Of a DNA stretch of 64,000 bases, positions 1 through 9,039 are shown piece after piece (the first letter of the stretch is position 1; each line of letters opens with the position of its first letter). The DNA is from Chloroflexota bacterium (lineage in GTDB: Bacteria > Chloroflexota > Anaerolineae > UBA1429). The notes under the pieces were generated by a model. That model was not told the origin of the DNA, made no database searches, and saw only the letters and a list, made by a program, of their open reading frames with translations. Made by a program: the position numbers and the translations under genes. The stretch is from positions 1-64,000 of the forward strand of contig JAIOAW010000010.1 of assembly GCA_019873625.1 (NCBI GenBank). Direction: 5' to 3'.

Positions 1-1
1 C

Positions 2-3000
2 GGCCCGCACTTTGTGGGGGAGGCGGCGACGGCCAAGGTGCAGGCGCAATACTATGCGGGCGGCCCCTTGGCCGGCGCGGAGGTGCATTGGGTGGTGAGC
101 GCCTCGCCGGGCAGTTACCACCCGCCCAAGTGGGAGGACTTCGACTTTGGCATTTGGGCGCCTTGGTGGTTCTCGTTCCGGCGGTGGGGCGAGCCGGCGA
201 TCGAGACGGACCACGTCAAAGAGTTCGATGGCCTGACCGACGCCGCAGGGGTGCACGTCTTGCGCATCGCCTTTGAGGCGGTGGAACCGCCGCGCCCCAC
301 CGTGGTGCGCGCCGAGGCCAGCGTGATGGACGTGAACCGCCAAGCCTGGGCGGCCTCGACGGATATGTTGGTGCACCCCGCCTCGCTCTATGTGGGGCTG
401 CGCAGCCAGCCGATGTTCGTAGAGCGAGGGAAGCCCCTCCGCGTTGAGGCCATCGTGGTGGACCTGGATGGCACCCCCAAGCCGGGCGTGGAGATCGCCC
501 TGCGCGCCGTGCGCCTCAAGTGGCAGTATCTCAAGGGCGAGTGGCAAGAGGTCGAAACGGATGAACAAACCTGCACGGTAACCTCTCAAGCCGAGCCTGT
601 CTCCTGCACCTTCCAGACGCCTACGGGCGGCACCTATCGCCTGAGCGCCACGATCGTAGATGAGCAGGGCCGCCCGAACCTGACCCAAATCACGCGCTGG
701 GTGAGCGGGGGCGAACAGCCCTCGGTGGGGCGCATCGAGCAGGAAGAGGTAACGCTCATCCCCGACCGCGCCGAATATCAGCCCGGCGACGTGGCCCAGA
801 TTCTGGTCCAGGCGCCGTTTGCGCCGGCCGAGGGCATCCTCACCGTGCGGCGTTTGGGGTTGGTGCATGAGGAGCGCTTCCGCATAGAAGGGCCTTCGTA
901 CACGCTCCAGGTGCCCATCACGGAGGATGACATCCCCAACGTGTGGGTGCAGGTGGATCTCGTGGGCGAGGCGCCGCGCCTTGGCCCCGATGGCGCGCCG
1001 GACCCGCGCTTGCCCAAACGGCCGGCCTATGCGAGTGGGAACCTCAAACTGAGCGTCCCGGCCTACGAGCGCACACTGACGGTGGAGGCCACCCCTCGCC
1101 AGGCGGAACTCGAACCGGGCGGCGAGACGACCATTGACCTTCGCGTGCTCGATGCCCAAGGTCGCCCCGTGCGGGGCGCAGAGGTGGCGCTCGTGGTGGT
1201 GGATGAGGCCGTCTTGGCGCTGACGAACTACCAACTGGCCGATCCCATCGGCGTGTTCTACGCCGAGCGCGATGCCGGCGTGAACGATTATCGCTTGCGA
1301 CAGTATGTGCTCCTTGTGAACCCGGAGCAGTTGCTTGACCAGGCTGCGGGGGCGCGCCGGGTGAAGATGATGTCCGCCGTGCCCACCGCGATGCCGGCCC
1401 CTATGGCGACGATGACGGTGGAAATGGCCGAGGCGGCGCCGGGCGCTGAACAGGCGGCGCAGCCTATCCGCCTGCGGAGCGACTTTAACCCGCTGGCCCT
1501 CTTTGCCCCGGAGGTAACCACCGATGCGGATGGGACGGCTTCCGTCTCCGTCAAACTGCCCGATAACCTGACCGAGTACCGCGTGATGGCCGTGGCGGTG
1601 GCCGGGGAACGCCAGTTTGGCAAGGGCGAATCGCGCCTCACGGCGCGCCTGCCCTTGATGGTGCGCCCCTCGGCGCCCCGCTTCCTCAACTTTGGCGATC
1701 GGTTCGAACTGCCCGTCATCCTGCAGAACCAGACGGATGCCCCGCTCGAGGTGCAGGTGGCCGTGCAGGCGGCTAATCTCATCCTCACAGGGAGCGCGGG
1801 CAAAGCGGTTACCGTGCCGGCGCGAGATCGCGTCGAGGTGCGCTTTGGTGCCGCGACCGACCAAGCGGGCACGGCGCGCCTAATGATCGGGGCCGCCTCC
1901 GGCCCCTGGGCCGACGCAGCCCAAGTGACGCTCCCCGTCTATACGCCGGCCACCACGGAGGCCTTTGCCACCTACGGCGTGATAGACCAGGGCGCCATCG
2001 CCCAGCCCATCATCGCGCCGAGCGGGGTCTTTACACAATTCAGCGCGCTAGAGATCACCACCTCCTCGACGGCCCTCCAGGCCCTGACGGATGCCTTCCT
2101 CTACCTGCTCGCCTACCCGTACGAATGCACGGAGCAGATCGCCTCGCGCATCTTGGCGGTGGCCGCCCTGCGAGATGTGCTGGAGGCCTTCCAGGCTGAG
2201 GGTCTGCCCGCGCCCGAGGAGATTGACCGCGCGATGGCGCGCGATATCGAGACGTTGCAGAACCTGCAAAACAGCGATGGGGGCTTCCCCATCTGGACGA
2301 AGGGGCGCGACTCTTGGCCGTTCTACTCTATCCATGCGGCGCACGCCCTGGCCCGCGCCCGCCAAAAGGATTACCCCGTGAGCGAAGAGGCCATTCAGCG
2401 CGCCTTGGCCTATCTGCGAGATATCGAATCCCACTACCCCCATTGGTATAGCCAAGATGTGCGCTACAGCCTTTCGGCCTATGCCCTCTATACGCGCCTT
2501 CAACTGGGCGATGCGGACCCGGCCAAAGCGCGCGCCCTGTTGGATCAGGCCGGTTTGGAGAATCTCCAGCCAGAGGCGCTGGGGTGGATTTACAACGTCC
2601 TTGTGGGAGACGCCGCCTCTCGAGAGGCCCTTCAAAAGATCGAGCGCTACCTGGCCAACCGCGTGGTCGAGACGGCGGGCGCGGCCCACTTCGCCACCTC
2701 TTACCGAGAGGAGGAGGGCTATGTGCTCTTGGCCTCCGACCGCCGCGCCGATGGGATCATCCTCGAGGCGCTCATCAAGGGCCACCCGAAGAGCGACCTC
2801 ATCCCCAAACTCGTGAACAGCCTGTTGGCCCACCGCAAGGCGGGGCGCTGGGGCAACACGCAAGAGAACGTCTTTATCCTCCTCGCCTTGGATCGTTACT
2901 TTGCTACCTTTGAGGCCCAGACGCCCGATTTCGTGGCGCGCGCCTGGCTGGGCGAGGACTATTTGGGGCAGTTCGCCTTCAAAGGCCGCACCAAGGAATA

Positions 3001-3613
3001 TCAGACGCTGAATATTCCGATGGATTACCTCGCTCAAAAGGAGGGCGAGCAAGCCCTCATCCTCAGCAAAGAGGGCCAGGGGCGGCTGTACTATCGCTTG
3101 GGGCTGCGTTACGCGCCCAAAGACCTGCAACTGGCCCCGCTCGATCAGGGGTTCGTGGTGGAACGGCGCTACGAGGCGGTGGATGACCCGGCCGACGTTC
3201 AGCAGGATGCCGAGGGCGTGTGGCACATCAAGGCGGGGGCGCGCGTGCGCGTGCGCCTGACGATGGTGGCCCCTACGCGGCGCTACCACGTGGCGCTGGC
3301 GGATCCGCTCCCGGCGGGCCTCGAACCGCTCAACCCCGCCCTCGCCGTGACGGGGAGTATCCCGCAAGACCCGGCCGATACCTCGCGCGGCGCGTATTGG
3401 TGGTGGCGGTGGACCTGGTACGAGCACCAAAACCTGCGCGATCAGCGGGCTGAGGCCTTCGCTTCGCTCCTGTGGGAGGGCATTCACACCTACACCTACG
3501 TGGCGCGGGCCACCACGCCGGGCGAGTTCATCGTGCCGCCGGCCAAGGCCGAGGAGATGTACGCCCCTGAGACCTTTGGCCGCAGTGGGACGGATCGCGT
3601 CGTCATCGAGTGA
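2..3613 (+). CDS. Alpha-2-macroglobulin family protein, 5' end cut off by the window
   Basis: Large secreted or lipid-anchored protease-trapping protein of the bacterial alpha-2-macroglobulin family. The frame is open from base 2, so the N-terminus, including any signal peptide or lipobox, lies outside the window. Visible are repeated macroglobulin (MG) beta domains, the A2M domain around the LPDNLTEYRVMA stretch, and the thioester motif YECTEQ with its cysteine codon at 2126-2128. An alpha-helical thioester/complement-like domain (LQNLQNSDGGFPIW, then helical repeats) follows. The C-terminal receptor-like domain carries ADPLPAGLEPLNPAL, usual in bacterial members. The family is thought to trap attacking proteases by covalent thioester linkage. 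No pbpC-type transglycosylase partner is visible in the window. The 3' end meets a convergent gene at a shared terminator. Confidence 0.93.
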   Translation, partial: GPHFVGEAATAKVQAQYYAGGPLAGAEVHWVVSASPGSYHPPKWEDFDFGIWAPWWFSFRRWGEPAIETDHVKEFDGLTDAAGVHVLRIAFEAVEPPRPTVVRAEASVMDVNRQAWAASTDMLVHPASLYVGLRSQPMFVERGKPLRVEAIVVDLDGTPKPGVEIALRAVRLKWQYLKGEWQEVETDEQTCTVTSQAEPVSCTFQTPTGGTYRLSATIVDEQGRPNLTQITRWVSGGEQPSVGRIEQEEVTLIPDRAEYQPGDVAQILVQAPFAPAEGILTVRRLGLVHEERFRIEGPSYTLQVPITEDDIPNVWVQVDLVGEAPRLGPDGAPDPRLPKRPAYASGNLKLSVPAYERTLTVEATPRQAELEPGGETTIDLRVLDAQGRPVRGAEVALVVVDEAVLALTNYQLADPIGVFYAERDAGVNDYRLRQYVLLVNPEQLLDQAAGARRVKMMSAVPTAMPAPMATMTVEMAEAAPGAEQAAQPIRLRSDFNPLALFAPEVTTDADGTASVSVKLPDNLTEYRVMAVAVAGERQFGKGESRLTARLPLMVRPSAPRFLNFGDRFELPVILQNQTDAPLEVQVAVQAANLILTGSAGKAVTVPARDRVEVRFGAATDQAGTARLMIGAASGPWADAAQVTLPVYTPATTEAFATYGVIDQGAIAQPIIAPSGVFTQFSALEITTSSTALQALTDAFLYLLAYPYECTEQIASRILAVAALRDVLEAFQAEGLPAPEEIDRAMARDIETLQNLQNSDGGFPIWTKGRDSWPFYSIHAAHALARARQKDYPVSEEAIQRALAYLRDIESHYPHWYSQDVRYSLSAYALYTRLQLGDADPAKARALLDQAGLENLQPEALGWIYNVLVGDAASREALQKIERYLANRVVETAGAAHFATSYREEEGYVLLASDRRADGIILEALIKGHPKSDLIPKLVNSLLAHRKAGRWGNTQENVFILLALDRYFATFEAQTPDFVARAWLGEDYLGQFAFKGRTKEYQTLNIPMDYLAQKEGEQALILSKEGQGRLYYRLGLRYAPKDLQLAPLDQGFVVERRYEAVDDPADVQQDAEGVWHIKAGARVRVRLTMVAPTRRYHVALADPLPAGLEPLNPALAVTGSIPQDPADTSRGAYWWWRWTWYEHQNLRDQRAEAFASLLWEGIHTYTYVARATTPGEFIVPPAKAEEMYAPETFGRSGTDRVVIE

Positions 3614-3620
3614 GAAGGGA

Positions 3621-3650
3621 GGGCCTCCCAGCCCACGAGGCGGGAGGCCC
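3621..3650. terminator. Bidirectional terminator hairpin between convergent genes
   Basis: Perfect 9-bp inverted repeat GGGCCTCCC / GGGAGGCCC with a 12-base loop, followed on the plus strand by TTACTCTTT. It fills the 37-base gap between the alpha-2-macroglobulin gene and the converging gene, so it can serve both. The downstream T-tract is imperfect. Confidence 0.7.
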
Positions 3651-4799
3651 TTACTCTTTGAGCCAATCCAGCCTTTCCAAGGGGATATGCCAAAGGTCCC
3701 AAGAGAGGACGATGCCGGCTATGCCCGTTTGGCGCACGGCCCGCAAGGCGGCGCGCACGGTGGGTTCATCTATGTGGCATATCCCCGGTATCTCGACGAG
3801 GTCCAGCCCTACCCACACAGGCGCATGCCCCGCAAAGGCGCAGGCCCGTTCGGCCTCGATGGCAAACGCGTGTGGGGCGAACCCCTCGGTGAAGGCGTTC
3901 AGGGTAGGGGGCAAGGGCAACCCCAAGAGGCGGCTCAAGGCGCTCAGCGCTTCCCCTTCTTCTCCCTCTTCGGCCATCTGCCGCGCCCAATGGGCCACCT
4001 CGTAGGGCAAACCGGCCGGCCCCCAGGCGCGGAGGTACGTCATCACTTTGACCCAATCGGCGCTGGGCGCCAGCGCCCCGAGCGCCTGGCCGACGAGCGG
4101 CGCCAACGCGGGCGACCACACGTCTAGGCCGACGCGCTTCTTTTCTCGATGCAGCATCTCGGCGGCCCCTCGCACGAGATCGCTGATGACCTCCTCTCGC
4201 CAGCGCGCCCATTCCCCCAAGGGGCCTTCTTCGCCCCGGTAGATGGCCCTAAGCGCCGCAGAGAGGGGCCGAGTGCACAGAATGCGCTGGATAAGGGAGA
4301 GGTCCAGCCCGTTTTGGGCCGCTTGGCGCTGACAAAAGGGGCAGAAGCAGGCCCAATGGGCGTGATCATTCCCCGTGGGCGAGGGCCAACGGATGCGGTC
4401 GAGAAAGGCGCCTGCAAACGGCCCTTCTTGGAGGGCCTTTTGCAGGCGCTCGATGACAAAAGCCCTCGCCTCCGGGTGGTTCGGGCAGAGGAAGGTAAAC
4501 TCGGGCAGATTTCGGTAGGCCGGCGCGGGCTGCCCCGTAGGGCCGATGGCGCGCCAAGAGGGCCACTCCGGCGGGGCGCCCTGGGCCGTAAGGAGGGGGT
4601 GCCAAAGGTAGAGTGCCGCGCCGGCCTCCTGTGCCTCTCGAGCGCAGGAGGCCACCAGGGCTGGCGAGAGGCTCCACCCCAAAAGAACCCCCTCAATGGG
4701 TAGGGCCGCAAGTGCCCTGTGGAGCCGATGCGCCGCCTCTCGCGGCGCGATGTGGGCCAGGTGCGGCCCCGGCTCGAGGTATTGGATGATATAGCGCAT
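3651..4799 (-). CDS. Hypothetical protein, possible TIM-barrel glycoside-hydrolase-like fold
   Basis: 382-residue soluble protein without signal peptide or membrane segment. I do not recognise a named family with certainty. The alternating hydrophobic strand and helix pattern, an internal FLDRIRWPSP stretch, a cysteine group CFCPFC near the middle (a possible metal site) and the C-terminal GIVLSWDLWHIP resemble uncharacterised TIM-barrel proteins grouped with putative glycoside hydrolases. That resemblance is inference. The gene stands alone on the minus strand, convergent with the macroglobulin gene and divergent from the Nif3 gene. The ATG at 4799 opens on MRYIIQYLEPG, a plausible first beta strand, but no strong ribosome binding site is obvious before it. 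Confidence 0.75.
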   Translation of the reverse strand: MRYIIQYLEPGPHLAHIAPREAAHRLHRALAALPIEGVLLGWSLSPALVASCAREAQEAGAALYLWHPLLTAQGAPPEWPSWRAIGPTGQPAPAYRNLPEFTFLCPNHPEARAFVIERLQKALQEGPFAGAFLDRIRWPSPTGNDHAHWACFCPFCQRQAAQNGLDLSLIQRILCTRPLSAALRAIYRGEEGPLGEWARWREEVISDLVRGAAEMLHREKKRVGLDVWSPALAPLVGQALGALAPSADWVKVMTYLRAWGPAGLPYEVAHWARQMAEEGEEGEALSALSRLLGLPLPPTLNAFTEGFAPHAFAIEAERACAFAGHAPVWVGLDLVEIPGICHIDEPTVRAALRAVRQTGIAGIVLSWDLWHIPLERLDWLKE

Positions 4800-4944
4800 A
4801 GAATCCCCCGTCCCTGAGGCGTCTTTCGGCCTGCCGAGGCCCAGGCCTTCGGGAGATGGGCAATCCCGCCTCCTCGTGGGCTACCGCGTACGCAATGGCA
4901 GGCCACGCTATCTTGCGCTACAATGCCCGCGTTCGCAACCTTTT

Positions 4945-4950
4945 AGGAGG
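4945..4950 (+). promoter_or_regulatory. Strong Shine-Dalgarno AGGAGG for the Nif3 gene
   Basis: AGGAGG lies 8 bases before the ATG at 4959 and fixes that start. A TACAAT hexamer at 4919-4924 could be the -10 of this gene, but no good -35 partner is visible. Confidence 0.7.
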
Positions 4951-4958
4951 CAAGGATT

Positions 4959-5750
4959 ATGGCCCTGACGATTCAAGAGATGATTGATCGCATCCTAGCC
5001 GAGACGCCCGGCGGCCTGCGCCAGCCCACGGTGGATACCGTCAAGGTGGGCGACCCCTCTCAACCCGTGCGCGGCGTTGTAACGACCTGTATGGCCACGG
5101 TCGCCGTCATCCGCGAGGCCATCTCGCGTAACGCCAATTTTATCATCACGCACGAGCCGACCTTTTACAATCACCTCGACGAGACGGATTGGCTCGCTGA
5201 GGACCCCATCTACCGCGCCAAACGCGCCCTGCTGGAGGAGCACCACCTCGTCGTCTGGCGCTATCACGATCATATCCACTCCCTGCGGCCTGATGGCATC
5301 TTGGCGGGGGTCTTGCGGCAACTCGGCTGGGGGCCGTATGCCGACCCCGAAATCCGCGGGCTGTGCGTGGTGCCGCCCACCTCCCTGTGGAACCTCGTGG
5401 CTATGTTGAGGGAACGCCTCGGCGTCGCGCACGTCAAGGTGTTTGGGGACCCGGAGATGATCTGTCAGCGCATCGGTTTGGCCGTGGGCGCGGCCGGCGG
5501 CCGGATGCAAATCGCCCTCTTGCGGGAGCAAAAACTCGATCTCCTCGTCTGCGGCGAAATCAACGAGTGGGAGACGGCCGAATACGTCCGCGATGCGGAT
5601 CTCTTGGGGCACCGGCAAGCCCTGGTGATCTTGGGGCACGTGCTCAGCGAGGAGCCGGGTATGGCCTGGCTGGCCGGGTGGCTGAGGGAGCGCTTCCCCA
5701 ATGTGCCCATCGTGCACATCCCGGCGGGAGAGGTGTTTGAGTACGTCTAG
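4959..5750 (+). CDS. Nif3-like dinuclear metal centre protein (DUF34)
   Basis: 263-residue member of the Nif3/YbgI (DUF34) family, hexameric proteins that bind two metal ions per subunit; proposed roles include GTP cyclohydrolase-like or metal-insertase chemistry, none settled. The family signature is seen in the N-terminal third: FIITHEPTFYNHLDETDW, with metal-binding His residues, then a second His-rich segment YHDHIHSLRPDGI. The C-terminal half has the other metal-site half (LLVCGEINEWE and VILGHVLSEEPG). The start is set by AGGAGG eight bases upstream. The stop codon overlaps that of the convergent MFS gene by 4 bases. Annotations as a transcriptional regulator are usually wrong for this family. 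Confidence 0.88.
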   Translation: MALTIQEMIDRILAETPGGLRQPTVDTVKVGDPSQPVRGVVTTCMATVAVIREAISRNANFIITHEPTFYNHLDETDWLAEDPIYRAKRALLEEHHLVVWRYHDHIHSLRPDGILAGVLRQLGWGPYADPEIRGLCVVPPTSLWNLVAMLRERLGVAHVKVFGDPEMICQRIGLAVGAAGGRMQIALLREQKLDLLVCGEINEWETAEYVRDADLLGHRQALVILGHVLSEEPGMAWLAGWLRERFPNVPIVHIPAGEVFEYV

Positions 5751-7063
5751 GGGCGGGCGCCATCGCCCGGCTGGGCGAGTTTGACGTCCTCGGCGAGGGG
5801 GGCGGGGGCGCGGGCATCCTCCAGTGTGCGGATGGAGGGGGTGAAAAGCGCCCCGATGCCCAGGGCAAGGGTGACTACGCCGCCCACAATGAACCAGGCC
5901 CGCACGCCCAAGGCATCGGCCACAGGCCCGGCGATGGCCATGCTGATGGGCGCGATGCCCGTCGTCAGGCTCACCACGAGCGTGAGCACCCGCCCGTGCA
6001 TCTCGGGGGCTACGAGTTTTTGGAGGAGGGCGATCCCCGCGCCGGTTACCATCGTATATAGCGCCGCGCCCAGGAACATCCCGGCCAGGGCCAGGGCAAA
6101 CCCCCGTGCGGGCGCGGCGCCCACCATCAAGATGCCCACCCCCAGGCCGATGGTCCCCGCGATGACCGTCATCGAGCGGCGGCGGAAGCCTCCCCAGGTG
6201 CCCAAAATCAGCCCGCCCGCGATGATGCCCACGCCCCAGGCGGAGTTCAGCCAGCCCAAGTGGAAGGCCGCCCCGCCGAAGGCCTTTGTTACCAAGATGG
6301 GCGTGAGGGATATCGCCGGGTAGGCGAAGAAACTGATGACCATCGAGAGGATGATCACGGCGTTCATCCCCGGCCAGTGCCACACGTAGCGGAATCCCTC
6401 TTGGATATCGGCCCAGATGGAGGTGGGCAGGATGCCCTCGGCTGTGCGCCGCTGAGGTTCGGGGATGGGCGTGAAGAGGAGCGGGCCGATGGCCACGCAT
6501 GCTGTCACAACGTCAATGGCCATCACCCCATGCATAGGTAGGAGCGTGAGGAGCAGCGCCCCCAAAGGGGGCGAGACGATGCGCACCGCGCCGAGCACCG
6601 TCTGGTTCAGCCCCGAAATGCGCGGCAGATGCTTCTCCGGCACCATCAGCGCGGTGGAGGCCTGCGCGGCTGGCAGGTGAAAACACCCCCCGATGGCGCG
6701 CGCCAACATAATGAGGTAGACGTGCCCCACGCGCGCCGCGCCGCGCCAGTAAAGGATGGCCATCCACAGCGAAAAGAGGGCGATGAGTCCATCCGCCAAG
6801 ATCATCACCCGGCGGCGGCTCCAGCGATCCACCAACGCGCCGGCGAACGGCCCCAAGACCACGTTCGGCAGGATGGTAAAGAGCGTCCCCATAGCGAGCA
6901 CTGTGGCCGACCCCGTCCGCGCGGTGAGCCACCAGACGAGGGCAAACCCCGCGATGGAACTGCCAAAGAGCGAAATTTGCTGGCCCGTCCAGATCAGCAA
7001 AAAACGCTTGCGCCAATCGCCATCCTTGGGCAACTGTGGCCATCGCACGGGGAATGTGCTCAT
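5747..7063 (-). CDS. Major facilitator superfamily exporter (MFS_3 / macrolide-efflux type)
   Basis: 438-residue integral membrane transporter with about 12 hydrophobic segments. It begins RKRFLLIWTGQQISLFGSSI, typical of the MFS_3 group (MefA and enterobactin-exporter relatives), and has the cytoplasmic loop motif GALVDRWSRRRVMI between helices 2 and 3. Substrate is unknown; a proton-driven drug or metabolite efflux role is inferred from the subfamily. The gene lies 26 bases downstream of the carboligase gene on the same strand and may be co-transcribed, but nothing links the two functionally. Its stop overlaps that of the convergent Nif3 gene. Confidence 0.88.
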   Translation of the reverse strand: MSTFPVRWPQLPKDGDWRKRFLLIWTGQQISLFGSSIAGFALVWWLTARTGSATVLAMGTLFTILPNVVLGPFAGALVDRWSRRRVMILADGLIALFSLWMAILYWRGAARVGHVYLIMLARAIGGCFHLPAAQASTALMVPEKHLPRISGLNQTVLGAVRIVSPPLGALLLTLLPMHGVMAIDVVTACVAIGPLLFTPIPEPQRRTAEGILPTSIWADIQEGFRYVWHWPGMNAVIILSMVISFFAYPAISLTPILVTKAFGGAAFHLGWLNSAWGVGIIAGGLILGTWGGFRRRSMTVIAGTIGLGVGILMVGAAPARGFALALAGMFLGAALYTMVTGAGIALLQKLVAPEMHGRVLTLVVSLTTGIAPISMAIAGPVADALGVRAWFIVGGVVTLALGIGALFTPSIRTLEDARAPAPLAEDVKLAQPGDGARP

Positions 7064-7089
7064 CGCGCTCCCATCTTGCGCCTAGGGCC

Positions 7090-8763
7090 TTATAGGTTGA
7101 ACTCGCGCACGGCGTCGAGCGAGGCCCCCATGGAGGCATCGGCCTCGCGCTCTACGAGGATATCAATCACGGCGGGCTTGCCGCTTTCCACGGCGCGCTG
7201 CAGGGCGCCGCGAATCTCCTCGGGGCGCGTAACGCGTTCCGCATAGGCGCCAAAGGCCCTCGCCAGGGCGGGGATATCTACCCCCAGCCCATCATAGGTC
7301 AAATCTACGCCGTATTCGTACTCATAGGCGTAGCGCTGGTTCTGCCGAATGAGGCTCAGATAGCCGTTGTTGACCACCACTACAATGATGGGCACCTTGT
7401 GCTGGCAGGCCATAGCGAGTTCTTCGACCATAAACATAAAACCGCCGTCGCCCATCACGGCCACACAGGTGGCATCTGGGCGGGCGATTTTGGCGCCGAT
7501 AGCGGCGGGCAGGTCATAGCCCAGGGTGCCTGCCCCGCCGGAGGCCAGATAGGTGCGCGGGGCGTTGGTCATCTGAAATTGGCCGGACCAAATCTGCGTC
7601 AACCCACAGCCGGTGGTATAAATCGTGTTGGGGCCAAAGAACGCGTTGAGTTCTTTGTAAACGCGCATCGGCTTGATGGGCACTTGGTCGTAATCCATAC
7701 GGCGGGCGAGGGCGGCGCGATCTTGCGGGATGCGCGCGACGCGCGGTTTGGGCGGCAGGGGCGGGGTGCGGCGCTTGGCCTCCTCGAGGAGCGCTTCGAC
7801 GGCCAAACCCGCATCGGCTACGATGCCTAGTTCCGTGGGCACAATGCGCCCGATGTGCTCCGGTTCGACGTTGATGTGGATAAAGCGGCGCCCCTTGGTA
7901 TAGACGTCCAGCCGCCCCGTGTGGCGATCGCTGAAGCGGCAGCCGATGCCCAAGACGAGGTCCGAGCCAAGGAAGAACTGGTTGCCGAAGGGCGAGCCGA
8001 CCTGGATGCCGATGTGCCCCACGTGGAGGGGGTGCTCCGCCGGGATGCCCCCCGTCGCCATATACGTCGTGATCACCGGCAGAGAGAGGTACTCGGCGAA
8101 TTCGACGCATTTTTCCGCCGCCCCGGCCAAGAGCACGCCACCCCCCATAATCATCACGGGGTTTTCGGCCTTCAAGAGGAGGTCTATGGCGCGCGCGATC
8201 TGTGCCCTATCGGGCGGTGTGCGCATAATGGGCAAAGGCGCATCCGCCGCCGGGTCATAGGGGATGTCGGCCAGTTGCACATCAAGGGGCAAATCAATGA
8301 GCACGGGGCCGGGCCGCCCCTCGCGGGCGAGGCGGAAGGCTTGGCGCATAATCGGCGGCACTTGGGTCGGTTCGGTGATGCACCAGGCCCCTTTGCAGAC
8401 GGGCCGCGCGATGGTGGCGATATCCACGCACTGGAAGGCCTCTTTGCCCAACTGGGCGCGCACATTCTGGCCAGTGATGGCGATGAGGGCCATCGAGTCA
8501 ATCTGCGCGGTGTAGAGGCCGGTCACAAAGTTCGTGGCCGCCGGCCCGGAGGTGCAGATGGCCAGCGCCATCTTGCCTGAGGCGCGAAAGTAGCCATCTG
8601 CCGCGTGGACGGCGCCCTCTTCGTGGCGGGCCAAGTAATGTTTGATCTGTTTCGATTGGCCCAGGTACTCGTACACCGGGTTGATGGCCGCGCCGGGGAT
8701 GCCAAAGGCCGCCTCGATGCCCTCGCTTTCCAAAATACGCACCACCACTTCTGCAACGCGCAT
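7090..8763 (-). CDS. gcl: Glyoxylate carboligase-like thiamine diphosphate enzyme
   Basis: 557-residue ThDP-dependent enzyme of the acetolactate synthase superfamily. It is closest to glyoxylate carboligase, which joins two glyoxylates into tartronate semialdehyde with loss of CO2. Gcl-like stretches are PGAAINP, GKEAFQCVDI, PIKPMRVYKELNAFFG, NNGYLSLIRQNQRY and a C-terminal ASMGASLDAVREF. The ThDP-binding motif starts at GDGG and runs to the NN pair. In E. coli Gcl the usual catalytic glutamate is replaced by valine (V51). Here the aligned position in ARHEEGAVH is Glu48, so the substrate may differ (another 2-oxoacid carboligation is possible). None of the usual glyoxylate-pathway neighbours (hyi, glxR, glxK) is nearby. 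Confidence 0.85.
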   Translation of the reverse strand: MRVAEVVVRILESEGIEAAFGIPGAAINPVYEYLGQSKQIKHYLARHEEGAVHAADGYFRASGKMALAICTSGPAATNFVTGLYTAQIDSMALIAITGQNVRAQLGKEAFQCVDIATIARPVCKGAWCITEPTQVPPIMRQAFRLAREGRPGPVLIDLPLDVQLADIPYDPAADAPLPIMRTPPDRAQIARAIDLLLKAENPVMIMGGGVLLAGAAEKCVEFAEYLSLPVITTYMATGGIPAEHPLHVGHIGIQVGSPFGNQFFLGSDLVLGIGCRFSDRHTGRLDVYTKGRRFIHINVEPEHIGRIVPTELGIVADAGLAVEALLEEAKRRTPPLPPKPRVARIPQDRAALARRMDYDQVPIKPMRVYKELNAFFGPNTIYTTGCGLTQIWSGQFQMTNAPRTYLASGGAGTLGYDLPAAIGAKIARPDATCVAVMGDGGFMFMVEELAMACQHKVPIIVVVVNNGYLSLIRQNQRYAYEYEYGVDLTYDGLGVDIPALARAFGAYAERVTRPEEIRGALQRAVESGKPAVIDILVEREADASMGASLDAVREFNL

Positions 8764-8801
8764 CGCCTTCCTGTGCCTCCTTCCTTACCTCGGTGAGCGT
8801 G

Positions 8802-8830
8802 ATTATACCCGACTCTAGCCCAGCGCCAAA
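8802..8830 (-). promoter_or_regulatory. Sigma70-type promoter for the carboligase gene
   Basis: On the minus strand, TTTGGC (8825-8830), 17-bp spacer, then a perfect TATAAT (8802-8807), about 40 bases before the gcl start codon. Confidence 0.6.
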
Positions 8831-8976
8831 GCCCTAGGTGGTAGGTGCGCTTGACAAAGGGCCTCCCCTTTTGGTAGAAGAGTATTGGCCCTGAATAAGG
8901 CGTTTCACCTCGCCATCGGCGGCCTTGGCATTTGCGGCCCCCTATGATGAGGCGTAAAAAGGGCGTTTTCTTGGCC

Positions 8977-9005
8977 TTGCGTTTTGGCCCAAATATCCTT
9001 ATAAT
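8977..9005 (+). promoter_or_regulatory. Sigma70-type promoter for the S1-domain gene
   Basis: TTGCGT (8977-8982), 17-bp spacer, TATAAT (9000-9005). Predicted transcription start near 9012 leaves a short leader of about 28 bases before GTG 9040. A second, weaker candidate lies upstream (TTGACA 8851-8856, TAGAAG 8875-8880, 18-bp spacer). Confidence 0.7.
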
Positions 9006-9039
9006 ATAGTTGCATGGCATTCTAACGAGGAGAGGAAGT

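Noticed and set aside
2048-3487. 479-codon open frame on the minus strand inside the macroglobulin gene
   Set aside because: It is antisense to clearly conserved macroglobulin domains and has no family resemblance; long shadow frames are expected in GC-rich DNA.
9010-9039. Earlier TTG start for the S1-domain gene
   Set aside because: It lies upstream of or at the predicted transcription start, whereas GTG 9040 has GAGGAGAGG at good spacing.
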